From Dicaeum eximium (taxonomy: Eukaryota; Chordata; Aves; Passeriformes; Dicaeidae): a stretch of DNA of 64,000 bases. The notes under the pieces are model-generated. The model made no database searches and was not told the origin of the DNA. It worked only from the letters and a program-made list of their open reading frames with translations. Positions 40,448 to 52,400 of the stretch are shown piece after piece; within the stretch, counting starts at the first letter, position 1, and every line of letters starts with the position of its first letter. Location of the stretch: positions 310,636-374,635 of the forward strand of contig VWZP01004509.1 in assembly GCA_013396995.1 (NCBI GenBank), in the 5' to 3' direction. The translations under genes were made by a program, and so were the position numbers.

Positions 40448-41100
40448 AATCACAGAATGGTTGGAAGCAGCTGCTGGAGGTCATCTAGTCCAACGTCACT
40501 GTTCAAGCAGAGTCGCCTAGAGAATGTTATTCAGAAATATGTCTAGACAGCTTTCAAATATCTCCACAATCCCTGGGAAAACAGTGTGAAAAAACTTGCT
40601 AGAGTCTAGGTAGACAGCATCCACTGCACTCGCTTCATCTGTCCAGCCAGTTCTCCCATCAAAAAAGGCAGCACAGTTTCCCTTTGGTGAATCAATTCCA
40701 ACTACTTTTGATCACCTTCTTGTCTCCCATGAGTTTAGAGATACCCCCTGAGGATGAGCTGTTTCATCACCTGTCCAAGGACTGAAGTGAGTCTGATTGG
40801 CCTATAATTTCTTCTGTCACCTTTTTTGTCCTTTTTGAAGACTGGTGTGACATTTGCTTTCTTCCAGTCCTCAGGCACCTCTTCTGACTGTCATGACTCT
40901 TCAAAGATGATTGAGAGTAGCCTAGTAATGATATCTGACTGTTCCCTCAGCACTTGTGAGTGCATCCCATCAAGGTCCATGGACTTCTGGTTATCAAGTT
41001 TGACTAAATGGTCTCCAACCCAATCCTTCTCAATCAAGAGAAAGTCTTCTTATCTCCAGGCCTTGTCCCTAGTCTCCTGGGTAACTAATTCCTGAGGCCT
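40448..41100 (-). mobile_element. CR1 LINE fragment with decayed reverse transcriptase
   Basis: Read on the minus strand from about 41100, the sequence encodes the N-terminal half of the CR1 ORF2 reverse transcriptase. Blocks visible in order are DNQKSMDLDGMHS, VPEDWKKANVTPVFKK (near 40827-40860), NYRPIRLTS and AVDAVYLDSSK (40595-40627). They match the CR1 pattern of KSMGPDGMHP, ANVTPVFKK, NYRPVSLTS and AVDVVYLDFSK. In-frame stops and indels make it inactive. Just after AVDAVYLDSSK the sequence jumps, near 40593, into the CR1 3' untranslated end, which finishes with the CACAGAAT-type tail at 40448. The stretch that should carry the catalytic FADD/YADD box and the rest of ORF2 is missing, so this copy has an internal deletion as well as 5' truncation. 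Confidence 0.92.
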
Positions 41101-42820
41101 GGCTAATATTTAGCTATATTTCTTTAAACTATAGACAATTATAATTTTAGAAGCACCTTTATTTTTGTTTTACTTTTAAAGCTAACATGAAGCCTCCAAC
41201 ATAACTCCCGTAACACTGTCTTTGGTAAGTCACACTAGTGCATTTGAATCCCAAAATGTGACCAAAAATATAAATTTATTTTTGGTCTTAATTCTTAAAT
41301 TTAAAAGCATAAATTTAGCCCTCTTCAGCTAAGACATAGGCCTTCTCATTGCAGCTATTTGCTTCCATATGTATTTCTCCAATTGCCTGAATCAAAAGCA
41401 CCTCCCATCCCAAGGTACCTTAAAAAGCAGGTGAGCAATCTGAAAAAGATCTCATTCTCACTACATCAATTTTCAAGCAACATTTTGTTCTAGCAAAGGT
41501 AGTCCTGGAGAATATTTGAAACACATTTAATGAGCAGGTCCCATTAGGAGCCCAAAATCCAAGGCATAAGGGAAGGACCTAAACGCAAAACAGTAGAGAC
41601 CACATCCAGGAAACTCTTACATGAGAGTTAAATGCTCAAGTGCAGAATGCAGACAGAAAATTGATTCCATTCGCTTACAGTAAATATTTAATTATTAGTT
41701 ACTCGAACATTGACTCTCTCACATTCTTGAAGGCAGAGGGACATTGAAAGCTCTTGAATGGGGGTTTTTTTTTGAGAAATGTTGAGGCTTTTGGAGGATT
41801 GTTTTGGGATTTTTCACTATTTTTTCAGTCTGAGGGAGTTTGTCCTCTGAGGTAGATGAGAAGAAAGCTGATAAAATCCCAACCACTTCATATATATATA
41901 TTCAGAAACCAACTTTTATTATTCTGGCTAGGTACCAAAAGATAAAGAAAGGAACATTTCTTAACACATATAACTTAGCCTTGTATTAAATTCCATTCCT
42001 ATGGTGAAAAAAAGAGAAGGATTAAGCAAGATTTCCTGCAATGAAAAAGGGTTAATCACTACAAATATCAAGAGGAAAGCATAGAATGTAAGAAGGAGTA
42101 GAATAATAAATCTTCATGATTTTCTAAAGAATATGTTTCTGCCTCAGGTATTTATTAAAAAGCAGGCTTTTCAAAATACTGTGCTATGGAAAGAAACCCC
42201 TAGGAATCTCCTTTACAAGAGTTATGCTACTTTTTAAATGGTTTTAAATGTCCTGTTGAGAATTTGAAGAAGTTGCTTGTAGCTCTTATAGAGATGTCAT
42301 TGATCACAAATAGATCCCTCCATGATATTTGATTCACAGACAAATGTGAGCAAAACCATGGCTTCACATAAGTCAAAAACTTTGCCAAAGAATCACTAGT
42401 AAATGTCATTTAAATATGTCTACCAACAAATTACCCTAGCAATTAATTAACAATGTTATCAGGAGAGTATACTAATACTACAAATAATAATTTGACCGTT
42501 GCCATCGAGTTTAAATAACATTTTGTTAAAACTGAAACAAATAAGATTCTATTTTATGTCATTATCATTATGAGTAAGTGTTCAGGATGCACACAACACA
42601 GCAATGAAGAGGATTTAGCTTTAGGGATTCATACACATAAAGAAGCACCCATATAAAAATATTCTGTAATTTACAGAATCAAAGGCATTGTGTGGAAAAA
42701 TTGTTCTCTCCAGGCACAAGAAATTAAGAATTTATTCTTAAAATTAGTGCAACTTTCTTTTTGGTATTTATTTCTTGCATTTCATCCTGTGGAGCACTAC
42801 AATACACTGAGGAAAAAAAA
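41101..42820. other. A/T-rich non-coding block
   Basis: Nothing recognised between the CR1 fragment and the second gap, apart from a small TA stretch near 41891-41900. Confidence 0.55.
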
Positions 42821-42851
42821 NNNNNNNNNNNNNNNNNNNNNNNNNNNNNNN
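42821..42851. other. assembly gap (31 N)
   Basis: Unresolved bases sit inside poly(A): eight A before and about 24 A after. Open frames that cross it are meaningless. The real tract length is unknown. Confidence 0.95.
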
Positions 42852-42875
42852 AAAAAAAAAAAAAAAAAAAAAAAA
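42852..42875 (+). repeat. poly(A) tract after gap
   Basis: About 24 consecutive A residues following the gap. No retroposed gene is recognised upstream, so it may be simple sequence rather than a retroposon tail. Confidence 0.9.
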
Positions 42876-45800
42876 GAGAGTCTTCTTTTAAATACCGAAG
42901 CTTTTCCCTAGTAAGATATTGACTCACCCCAGAAACCTGTAAAGTTCTCAGCATATTCTTACTGTTTGGCAAAATAGAATTCTCCCTTAGTTAGACTTCT
43001 CCATGCTTAAAATAAGGATGTGCTCAGCTAATTTCAGGAGTATTCTGCAGTTCAAACTTTTGGGAGTCATGATCACTGCCTTAAGAGATTCATTCTCCAT
43101 ATGCCTCATATGAAGTAGAAATAAAACAATATTTCATTGACATTTGCCAGTGGCAGAAGACTTCAGGATTGTTATCAAGATTGAATTTTGCTTCTATAAC
43201 TGGTATTTCTCTTGTATTTTGTGCACATCTCATTCTCTTTCTTGTCACACATCTGTAACTTTAAGTAGATGGTTTATCACCCAGTAAAGCATAATCCCTC
43301 TTATCCCTCTTATGAATTTTCATCTCTGTTGTCTTATTTCTGTGTGAGCATACTGAGTTCCTCATTATATTACTTCAGAATAATTTGCTTTCCTCAGTGG
43401 CACTGCACAAGTAGACAGGAACTTCTTTTTTGTACTAGATTCATTGAGTTTGACATCATTGCTAGTCCTTGTTTCCTGAAAGATTGTTGCTTCCTTGTTC
43501 CTCTCTGACACTCAGGAGAATATCCCTTCCCCCACATCAAATCTAGTTTAAAGCTCTGCTAATAAGCCCAGCTATCAGGATATTATCACAACAAATAAAG
43601 TGAAACATACATTCAGATATACAAAGCATATTTGCTAGGATTTGAACCCAGAGAGAAATAGTGCACATTAAGGTTTAGGGTATAAATAATTATGGTAAGC
43701 TACTTCTGAAAAGATAAGGGAAAAATAAAAAGAAAAATAGAAGCAAAAATTAATCAACAAGGACACATAGCTTTTAGTTGTAGAAATTAAGCATAAAAAT
43801 GTCAGTCTGACTATAGTTCTTTGTTGCTCTCTGGTGCCTAAATCAGTTCAAGAGAAACATGGAAGTAAGGTCATTGTGTTCAAGATTGCAGATGATAAAA
43901 GTATTAGGAGATGGAACAAGTAAGGTTGAATGGTACAAACTAAGTGAGATTTTGATTGTTTACATCATCAATGTAGCAGATGGTAAAGGCGTTTTGTAGT
44001 ACAGAAAAATGCAAAATAATTAGACTTGGAGCAAGAAAACAAGCTATACAATATGTGGCAAATGGCCCAATAATTTAGCACACTGATCAGGAAAACAATT
44101 TGAAGGTTATTATGGAAAATCATTTTAACCAGAAACACAAAGCACAGTTGCAGTAAAAAAGGCAAACAAAACATTACTGTGAATGTGTAGATGAATAGAA
44201 TACAATAAAAGGAAATATAATGCTGTTATTGTGCACTTTCCATTAGGCTATATAAGAACTACATATGCTGCATTGGTTAGCCATCACTGGAAAAAAATGT
44301 TTTGAAGTGGAAAAAAGAAAAGCCAGAAAAATTATAATAAATCTTGAAAAATACACATTTAGAGAAACATGCCTTGAACACTAAGTTTATAAAGGAATTT
44401 ATGTGACAGAATTAGATGCAACAATGTTTTTCTCTAATAATCCTGAATTCCAGATTTCACATCCAGAATCTCTGAGGACAGGTCCTTTTCTGCATACAAG
44501 TAATTTTTTGACACCATGGTACTAGTTAAGGAATGACATCAATAAGTAAGAGTTGCATTTACTCAAAGGGTAATGTATTTAATGTATGGATAATTACTCT
44601 AAACAGATAATGTATTTCAGTGTAGTTTCCTAAACTTGGAGTTAAATTTCCTCATCCTAATGTGAACACTGAAACATAGTAACGAGCTAGAAATAGATGT
44701 ACAAAAATGTTATGGTTCTTTTATCCACAATTAATGGCAATAATACAAAGTAAATGATGTTTTTAAAAATGCAAAACTCTAAATGTTCCATTCTTGTATC
44801 AAAATAACTGTCATATTGAAGACATATTTAAGTTAAATCATAAAAATAGTACTTTAGGTGTGACATTAATAAAGAAATTAAATAATTTTAGTCAAAGGCT
44901 AGGTTCAACTGAAATTCAGTAAATAATTTTCAATAATTCAGAAAGATAAATTCAGTAATAAAAGTTCAAGATTAAAGGCAAAAATTCTTTACAAACATGG
45001 ATTTTCTGTTCAGCTATCAACATTTTTTCTTTACTGTAAGACTTTGAGTCACTATTTTTTGGTTTCCTTGAAGGTGAAGCATTTGCTTGCACTTAAAAGC
45101 TACATTTTTCTAATTCCACCTGCATTCTGTTTTAGAATGGGTCTGACAGGAAGATTCGGACTGAGATAAAAACAAGGAGTTATAAATATTACAGGTACAA
45201 AAAAGAAAATATCTATTCACTGTTATTAGAAGGAAATGTTTTAAACTACAAAGAGATTGGACTGCTTTATATAACAAAGAAGGAACTAAGTCCGAAGTTT
45301 CATTATCTAACAGAAGAAAATTAAAAGATGGGAGGGGGGGAAAAGTCAAATTTTAATAGCTTCAATTGTTGAGTCAATCAGTACCCAATTATTTTCTTTC
45401 TTCCTTCACAGCACTACATTTCAACATTATGATTTGTACTATTTCATGTTAATGGCATACCAGCTGATACTGCTTTTGGTTGTGTCAAACTTCATTGAAA
45501 ATGTGCACAAGGCAAGCAGGAGACTAACCAGCTACTGTTCACTCAGTGTAAAAAAGAAGGAATTATCCTCTTTTTGGTATAATTGGCAGGTGGGACAAAA
45601 AATTTATTCCTTATCTTTTCATTGCCCCTTCCCATCGCACTCCCATCATTAAAGTCCATAGCCTGCTTTAGCAATAAAGAGGGATTTATAGAGCGCATGT
45701 CCATCTAGCCATTTCACTAAAAGATTTGGAAGAAAAAAGACAATGAAAAAAGCTGAGAGTAAACAACAAGAAAATTCTAGCTACAAATAGTAGAACTCTG

Positions 45801-47463
45801 GTGGTATGGACAATGAGAAAAAGCTTAGAGAAAGTGAGGGATAAGCATTGAAGGATTAGACTCCAGGAAAAGATATCTTACCACAAAAACAAAAAAGGCT
45901 TCAACATCCAAAAAGATTGCATGTGCAATCCAGGCTATTTTCCTGCTTTAAAGTGAAAAGTATAATGAGTACTATGCTGCTATGGCAAGTATATTTTCAA
46001 GACCTACAGAATACTGAATTTATTTGAGTCAAAAGATTTTGTGTTGAAGCAAAAGGACACAACATACATAAATGAACAAACATGCCAAGAGTAGGATGAA
46101 AGGTAAGATCTGCTAAAAGAATCATACAGTAAGCCTTACAAGTCAAACAAAACTCCCAGTGCAACTAAGTGCAATTTTCAAATTGTTCATATATAGACTG
46201 GAAATGGTCAAAAGAGCCTCTACTTCTATGGAGCCCTCATTTTTTGTGACTGGAGCAGAGGAATATTTTTAATGGTTATTTTTAGATTTGTGTTACAATA
46301 GAGGAAACAATTTCATAACTGTGTTTTTCTAGTATTCTTTGCCTAAGAGATCAAATGTAATGGTTAAGACTGAAGAATAACAAAGCACAGTCATGTCAAC
46401 CTCCCTGCCTAAAGGACCTACAAATCTGAAGTTTACATTGCATAAATATTGTTGCTTGTGAACTAGGAATACAGGTTACTTTTAAAATAATACAGGAATA
46501 AAATGAAGCTACCTCCACAGAAATTCTTCTCAGTGCCAAATTAGATGTTTTTTCTATCTTCCAAAACAAAAAAAAACAAGGCAGTGAGAAGAAGTGACAC
46601 AAGAAATTCCAATCCTCTGACCCATTTCTGCATAAAGAACAAAAAAAAACCCCTAAAGATCTTACTACCATTCCAATAATCACTGCATTATTCACCTTTC
46701 TTTTGTTTTTCCATTAGTGAGGACAATACTTGATGTTATAAGCTTGTAGACCTGGAGAAGGAAGTTATTTTTTTCTTGACTCTATTTAATCATCCAGTTT
46801 CTTAATATTTTGGTTACATCATCCAAATGTGGCTCTCCAGTGCAATTCTGTATGACATTTTTTGTAAATTTTGAAATCCACCTGCACAGCTGGAACATTT
46901 TTGGCTTAAATGTTTGTAGAATGTATTCAGGATACATTGTGTCATAAAAACAATTAAACCATGGAAAAAGTCTGCTTATTACTGAACATTGTTGTATTTC
47001 ATAATTTTAGAGTTTCTATTAAAATGTCTATTTATTAACTTTCTTATCTGTAAGGAAAATATCCTTTTCAATTTAAAATATTTTCACCTCATATAATTAA
47101 AATGTCAACCTTAAAGCTACTTTCAAGTTTTCTCTTATGAGATTTTTTGAATGATAATGATCATGCAGTGGAATTTGAAAGGCAATGGGAATTTAAATGG
47201 GAAAGCTTGGTCCAACTTACATGGACTTCCATTTGTTTTTTATATAAACATATGTGGCCTATTGCTCAGTAGGCATTCTGTTTCCTTCTCTGAAAAGGAT
47301 CCTTGCTTGTATGTTTAGCTAAATATTAACCTGCATTTGGATTTACTAAAGACTTCAAAAACTTTGCCATATATATCACCAGATTTTAACTGTAGACAGA
47401 ATTTTACATTCATATATTTTGCTCTGATAACACAAATTCAAGACTCCAGATGGATGCATTAAC
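42876..47463. other. A/T-rich non-coding block
   Basis: No gene was recognised. A two-copy 9-bp repeat (TCCCTCTTA) occurs at about 43295-43313. Short frames only. Confidence 0.55.
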
Positions 47464-47598
47464 CACAGAATCACAGAATATTCTTAGTTAAAAGGGACCC
47501 ACAAGGACCATTCAACTCCTGTGTGAATGGCCCATACAGGGATCAAACCCACAACCTTGACATTATTAGCACCCAGCTCTAACCAACTGAGTTAATCT
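47464..47598 (-). mobile_element. tRNA-Ile-derived SINE with CR1 tail (TguSINE1-like)
   Basis: On the minus strand the element begins near 47598 with a tRNA-Ile-like body. It has an A-box region TAACTCAGTTGG, an anticodon loop CTAATAA that keeps the AAT anticodon, a T-arm and B-box GGTTTGATCC, and an acceptor end GGGCCA at 47533-47528. It then passes into a CR1-like 3' end (GGGTCCCTTTTAACTAAG) closed by two ATTCTGTG repeats (47479-47464). A tRNA head transcribed by RNA polymerase III plus a CR1 tail used by CR1 machinery is the structure of TguSINE1, known from zebra finch. A C-to-T change in the B-box and a G-to-A change in the A-box suggest an old, silent copy. No target-site duplication was seen, as is usual for CR1-mobilised elements. 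Confidence 0.88.
47528..47598 (-). pseudogene. tRNA-Ile(AAT)-like sequence, SINE head
   Basis: This is the tRNA-related part of the SINE. D-arm, anticodon-arm and T-arm segments align in order with vertebrate tRNA-Ile(AAT). The 5' acceptor strand has decayed and does not pair well with the 3' strand. It is not expected to yield a working tRNA. Confidence 0.8.
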
Positions 47599-48827
47599 CA
47601 GTATCAATAAATATAACTGGAACAATAAATGCAAATTAATTAATATATTTTCTGTAGTTCAACAAGGAGCAAGGGAAGAAAAATTATTATAATAAACTAG
47701 CCTCTAAGACAAATCATTGTTCATCTTATTTGAAAACTATTTGTAATCCAGACTTATTATTGAATGTTTTTCAAACTAATACGTCATTCCAGTTTGTTAG
47801 GTTCCTTTAATGCTTAGCATTCTTTGTTTTCAAGTCTGATAAGGTAAAAAATTTAAAATTTTTGCCTACTGGTCCTCACCCAGACTCCTGAGTTTAATAA
47901 AACCTATGAGTCTTGTAATATGTCATCGGTGTAAAGTAGTTTTTCAATAGGACAAGATGCTCCATGCCAAAGTAAATTTTTCAGTCATAAAATTTTTTAA
48001 AAATTATAAAAACTAATGAAGTGCTGAACAGTGGACATTTAGTATCTGGACTTACTGTAAATTATTGTGGTGCTTAGAACCTATAGCAAGTGTCTGCATA
48101 ATCAATGCAGGAGGTTGTGCTTATGACAGATTGAGAGAGTGGAAAGGATTAATTGAGGACAGACTACCTCATCATTAAATTTAGCAAAAATTGTTCAACC
48201 TTAGAAGCATACAACGGGGGTTTTACTTTTAATTAAGTTTTAACTGCTGTTTATGCAAATTCTTCTCTAAATCAGTATCAAACATATCCTAAAGCTATTC
48301 ATACATGTAGCTAATTCATTCTGTGCTTGACAATCCTTCCACTGAAGCAATGTCAGCAAAATAGCTGATTATATTAGATGTGGTTGAGTTTCATTTGCAA
48401 TTTCTGATTAAACTGCATTTATTGTACTAGATTATAATGCTAATCAGAATTAGGTAGGTGCTGAAACATGACCACAATTGATCACAGAATGAGTTTTAAG
48501 AAGATCAGACAGAATACTATAAATGGGACAAACCTGCAGAATGTTTATTAAGATTAGCAATAGAGCAAAACAAACTACCATTCACAGAAATTTTAATTTT
48601 GAGACTTCATTTTATATGACTCAGAGGTAGAGGTTCAAAGGCATGACTTTGTGTTTTAATTAAAATTATACAAGGCTCGAAGGTAAACATTTGCACTTTA
48701 TGCTTAAACAAAAGAATTTACTTTGTGTTCAAATATAAAGCAGGATCAGTACCCTGCATAATATTTTGCTTTTCTCCCGTACCAAAGTAATTGCATATGA
48801 AGGTTTGAACATTCACAAACTCACCAT
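47599..48827. other. A/T-rich non-coding block
   Basis: Nothing recognised between the SINE and the open-frame region that follows. Confidence 0.55.
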
Positions 48828-49397
48828 TCAGCTCAAGCACTGAGCAGCAGATAATGCTAAGCAAACCACATGAACGTGCTTCAGTCCACCTTTTGCTAGG
48901 CAAAAAGTAACAATGCTCTTAGTCATTTTGCAAATAAGGAAATAAAATAACTCCCTACTGGCAGGAATAGTTTTGTTTAAGCAAATCATTGCTTTACTCT
49001 TCTTCCTCAGTACTGATGATAGAGACATTTGCAAAGATTTGGAAAAACCCTTCATCTTAGCATTCAAAGCTTGGGGCTTTCTATGGGGTAATTTAGAAGC
49101 AGCCAAGCAGAATGAAATAAGGCTCCTGGTCCCACGAGAGTGCCTGGTGTCTGCCCCAGCACAGGGAAACACTGGGGCCAGTGCAGCCAAAGCACCCTTG
49201 GCTAACTCACCAGAGCAGGAACGGTCCTGCATATCCCTGCTGCCTCCTGAGCACCTCCAGGCAGTGGCTCCTGCTGCCTCTGGAAGTAATTTCAACATTT
49301 CCTGCAGGCAAGAGAAAGAGGACCTGAGCTCCTTATCAGTCTTCTGCCTCGCCAGGCTCTCAGGGCACCAGAGGTGTATGGCTGGTCTCAGGTTCAT
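48828..49397 (-). CDS. uncertain 189-codon open frame, unknown product
   Basis: This is the longest ATG-started open frame in the window. The predicted product is rich in Leu, Ala, Ser and Lys, with a Cys-containing hydrophobic stretch near the C-terminus. I recognise no domain, signal peptide or family. The start context is weak (T at -3). Its N-terminal two thirds lie in the locally G+C-rich patch at 49030-49400, where stop codons are rarer by chance, and the opposite strand is open too. It is listed because it stands out in a 64-kb desert; chance is the likelier explanation. An avian transcript or cross-species conservation of the frame would change that. Confidence 0.12.
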   Translation of the reverse strand: MNLRPAIHLWCPESLARQKTDKELRSSFSCLQEMLKLLPEAAGATAWRCSGGSRDMQDRSCSGELAKGALAALAPVFPCAGADTRHSRGTRSLISFCLAASKLPHRKPQALNAKMKGFSKSLQMSLSSVLRKKSKAMICLNKTIPASRELFYFLICKMTKSIVTFCLAKGGLKHVHVVCLALSAAQCLS

Positions 49398-49429
49398 GGA
49401 AGTTCAGAGGGAAATCTGTCAAATCATGG
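49011..49429 (+). other. candidate 419-nt exon, unknown product
   Basis: A pyrimidine-rich acceptor (TTTACTCTTCTTCCTCAG) ends at 49010, and a strong donor (ATGG followed by GTGAGA) starts at 49430. Between them one plus-strand frame is open throughout; it continues on both sides, from a non-ATG codon at about 48973 to 49482. The frame lacks an ATG until near its 3' end, so a coding role would need an upstream exon. The translation contains SAPAQGNTGASAAKAPLAN and CLARLSGHQRCMAG and matches nothing that I know. G+C content is higher than the flanks. A lncRNA exon or a chance pairing of splice-like sites in a G+C-rich patch are alternatives. Confidence 0.2.
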
Positions 49430-49482
49430 GTGAGACACTGTTGCTTAGGAGCAGAACCAATCCCCAGAGAAAACACCTTTGA

Positions 49483-52400
49483 GTTCAGAGGAAAAACCTG
49501 ATCTTCATAAATCTGCAGTTCTTGTCTCAGGCTGCACTGTAATGCACACCCCTGATTTCCAGAAAATGGTGTATTTTATCTCTTTCTTTTTCTTATAGCT
49601 TTCTGTATTTTTGCTTATAACCTTAGGATCGTGAAGGAAAAATAAAAAAACTGTCTGTGGCTTGGCAAAAACAATGACACAATAAAAACTGTTCAATCTC
49701 TGCCGAAACCTTAATGCTAGTTAGGCTGTTTAATTGGACTGTCTCTAATTAGTAGTATTCTCTTTGCAAACAAGAATGGTGGTGTAAAACATGCTGAACT
49801 AAAATAGTTCCCTAAGTACACACCGAAAATTATGAAACTTCATGCCTCATTCCATATGTTCAATCAGCTCTGAAAAGAAAATATATTTTTCAAAAATATG
49901 TTTTTTGAAGCATTGCAATTTTGATTTCAGCTGTCACAATAATTTCATGGAGTTCCCTACTATTCTTTCCCATGTATAATTCCTGTAAAACACTGAATCA
50001 AGATATTACAATTCATCAAAACCCAGTTGTTTTCCCCCAGTAGGTTTTGGATTCAGTCTCAAAGAAATAGCTTTTCTTATTTAGTCAAAAGTAATTCACA
50101 AAACCTTAGTTTAAACAAGGTGACCTCCAGAACACTCATCACTTAGAAGGACTGTTGCAACTGAAGATGTTACTTTGATAGTCTCTACCAACTCTTTCTA
50201 AAATCCTGATTAAAATAAACCTGAAGAATTTATTTTCAGCATGAGAGTAACTTTTACAAACTTCCAGGAGTGAAATAGCATGCTATTTATCAGTCAAATG
50301 CAGGAGCTGACATTCTTTTCCATTAGCTTCTGATTAACTTGAAATATTACAGTGAAAAATCAGTAGACAACTTATGAAAAATACTTCATCTGCTCTTAGA
50401 TAAAAGAGATTAATGAAATTTACCTAAACTACCTTGTTCTGGCTTTCACTCAATCACCATGGTAAGGTGATCACAAACTCCTAGTCCATGAGACACCCAT
50501 GCAAGGCCTACCTTGAGAAAATGTTATTTTTCCTTGCTGTTCCAGGTAAGCGAGGTGCGCTCTGCCTGCTGCACCACGGGGCTATTTAGAGCAGCACAGA
50601 TACTGCCAACACTCCACATTGCCCTGTCTCTGTCCCAGAAAGTTGGTTCCCCCTAACACTTTCAAATGTAAAATTTAAATAAGGAACAACCTATGAGACC
50701 AATTTCAGACATGCAGAGGCACATTTGTCATTAACCCAGCATGAAAAAAAATGAAGAACCCAATAGTCAGCCAAGACTGAAATCCACACCATAAGCAGAA
50801 AACCTATGCTCCCTGTTAACAGAAGCAACAAAATTATTTCTTCCAACTTCTTTCTCCATTCATAGCTTCTGACTTAATATGATGAAAATGAAATATCTTA
50901 TTACAAATGTTCAACAAAATTCTGAGATCTCTTACCTATAGCAAGTATTGTAAACTTTCTGATTCCTGCAAAAGTGAGGATTTACAGCCCTCTGTGCATG
51001 ATGCCCTGGAGGCCCCTTAAACCATTATAAATGGTCTTGGAGGAGAAGCAATTGGACTTACAGATCAGAAACTTCCTGTATAAATCTTACAAATAAATAG
51101 AATAAGGACACTTTGGAAAAAACCCTCTCATTTTCTAACAAAACAAACAAGCACATCATTGGCTGTGCCTCATGCTCAGTGGATTTTAAAAAGGTGGCGA
51201 ACATTGAGACTCCAAAGTTAATGTTTATTTCAGTAATAATATACCCAGGCCTCATATAGATTAACATTGATACTGCAACCCAGTGTAAAGCAACTCTATT
51301 TTCAGGGTAGTTATAATAGTTCAACTCTTTATAGAAGAAGGCACTGCAAACTGTGACATCGTTCACTTGAAATGGGATAAGAGTAGACAGAGAGATATTC
51401 CCTGGTTCTGCTGGATGGAGATGAGAGAAAGCCAAAAAACCCTGCAGAGTAACAAACATGTTCTAGAACAAAATGGAAGTCAAAAAGAGGAAAAAATGTT
51501 ATTATCCATGTACCTATGAAATATGTACTGGTTAGAGAATATTGGGAAGTTAAATCAGTGGAAAAGGCTTCTTTTGTTAATTCTTCAGGGAAACCACTTC
51601 ATTTTAAAAAAAATATTAGGAAATTTTCAGCGATAAAAATAGGAATTTCTGTTCCCAGCCCCAAAGAATCCAAAAGCAGCCAAAATCTTAGTCAGCCATC
51701 CAGGACTAAATTATAAGTTCCTGAATAAAACATTAGCAATAATTTTATTCTTCCAGAATCTCTTTGTTGGAAGGAAAAAAAAAAAACCTCATGAAAATCA
51801 GCAGAAGCCTGTGAATTTTTTTACTGCTCCTTTTTCACATTCCAGCTGTTTGTACTTTTTCTAAAACTTCCTGGTGTTAGCTGAAATAAACTATTCACTG
51901 AACTTTTTGCCTTCTATCTTTTCACTTTTCTTTTTGTTTTTGTTGTTTTCTTTAACCCGTAAGTATCACTCCCTTAAGGAAGTAAATGCACATCCCTGGG
52001 TTTATTTGAAAATATTGTTAAGAGCAGAATAAAATTTACATTTAAAACATGGAGCTATGAGAAGTAATGTAGAGGTTTCTTTTAAAGCCCAGAAACTCTT
52101 TGCCACAGAAGACTGTTTTTTTGCATAGAGGTGAGTGTGTGAGATCTTCCAGTACCACATAAAAAGCTCAGTCTTACAGGTTACAAAGCAATCTTGTCCT
52201 CACTGAAATAGTACAAGCCACTTTATAGCTTTTTAAGACATTATTCTTACCTTGCATTACTTTCTTTTTAGCTAGCCTTTTGGGCAGATATTCCTTGTGA
52301 CAGACCCTGTGCTAAGGGTTGGTGTATATTAACTATTTTCTACCTTCCTTTTTCCATTTCCCTCTGCAGCTCAAAGAAAGTCTATAATGTCTGCCAGTTA

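Noticed and set aside
42690..42972. Open frames on both strands spanning the N gap
   Set aside because: They consist partly of unknown residues and poly-Lys or poly-Phe from the A run. Artefacts.
51058..51459. 133-codon minus-strand open frame
   Set aside because: No recognised motif, no G+C shift, and no matching splice or promoter context.
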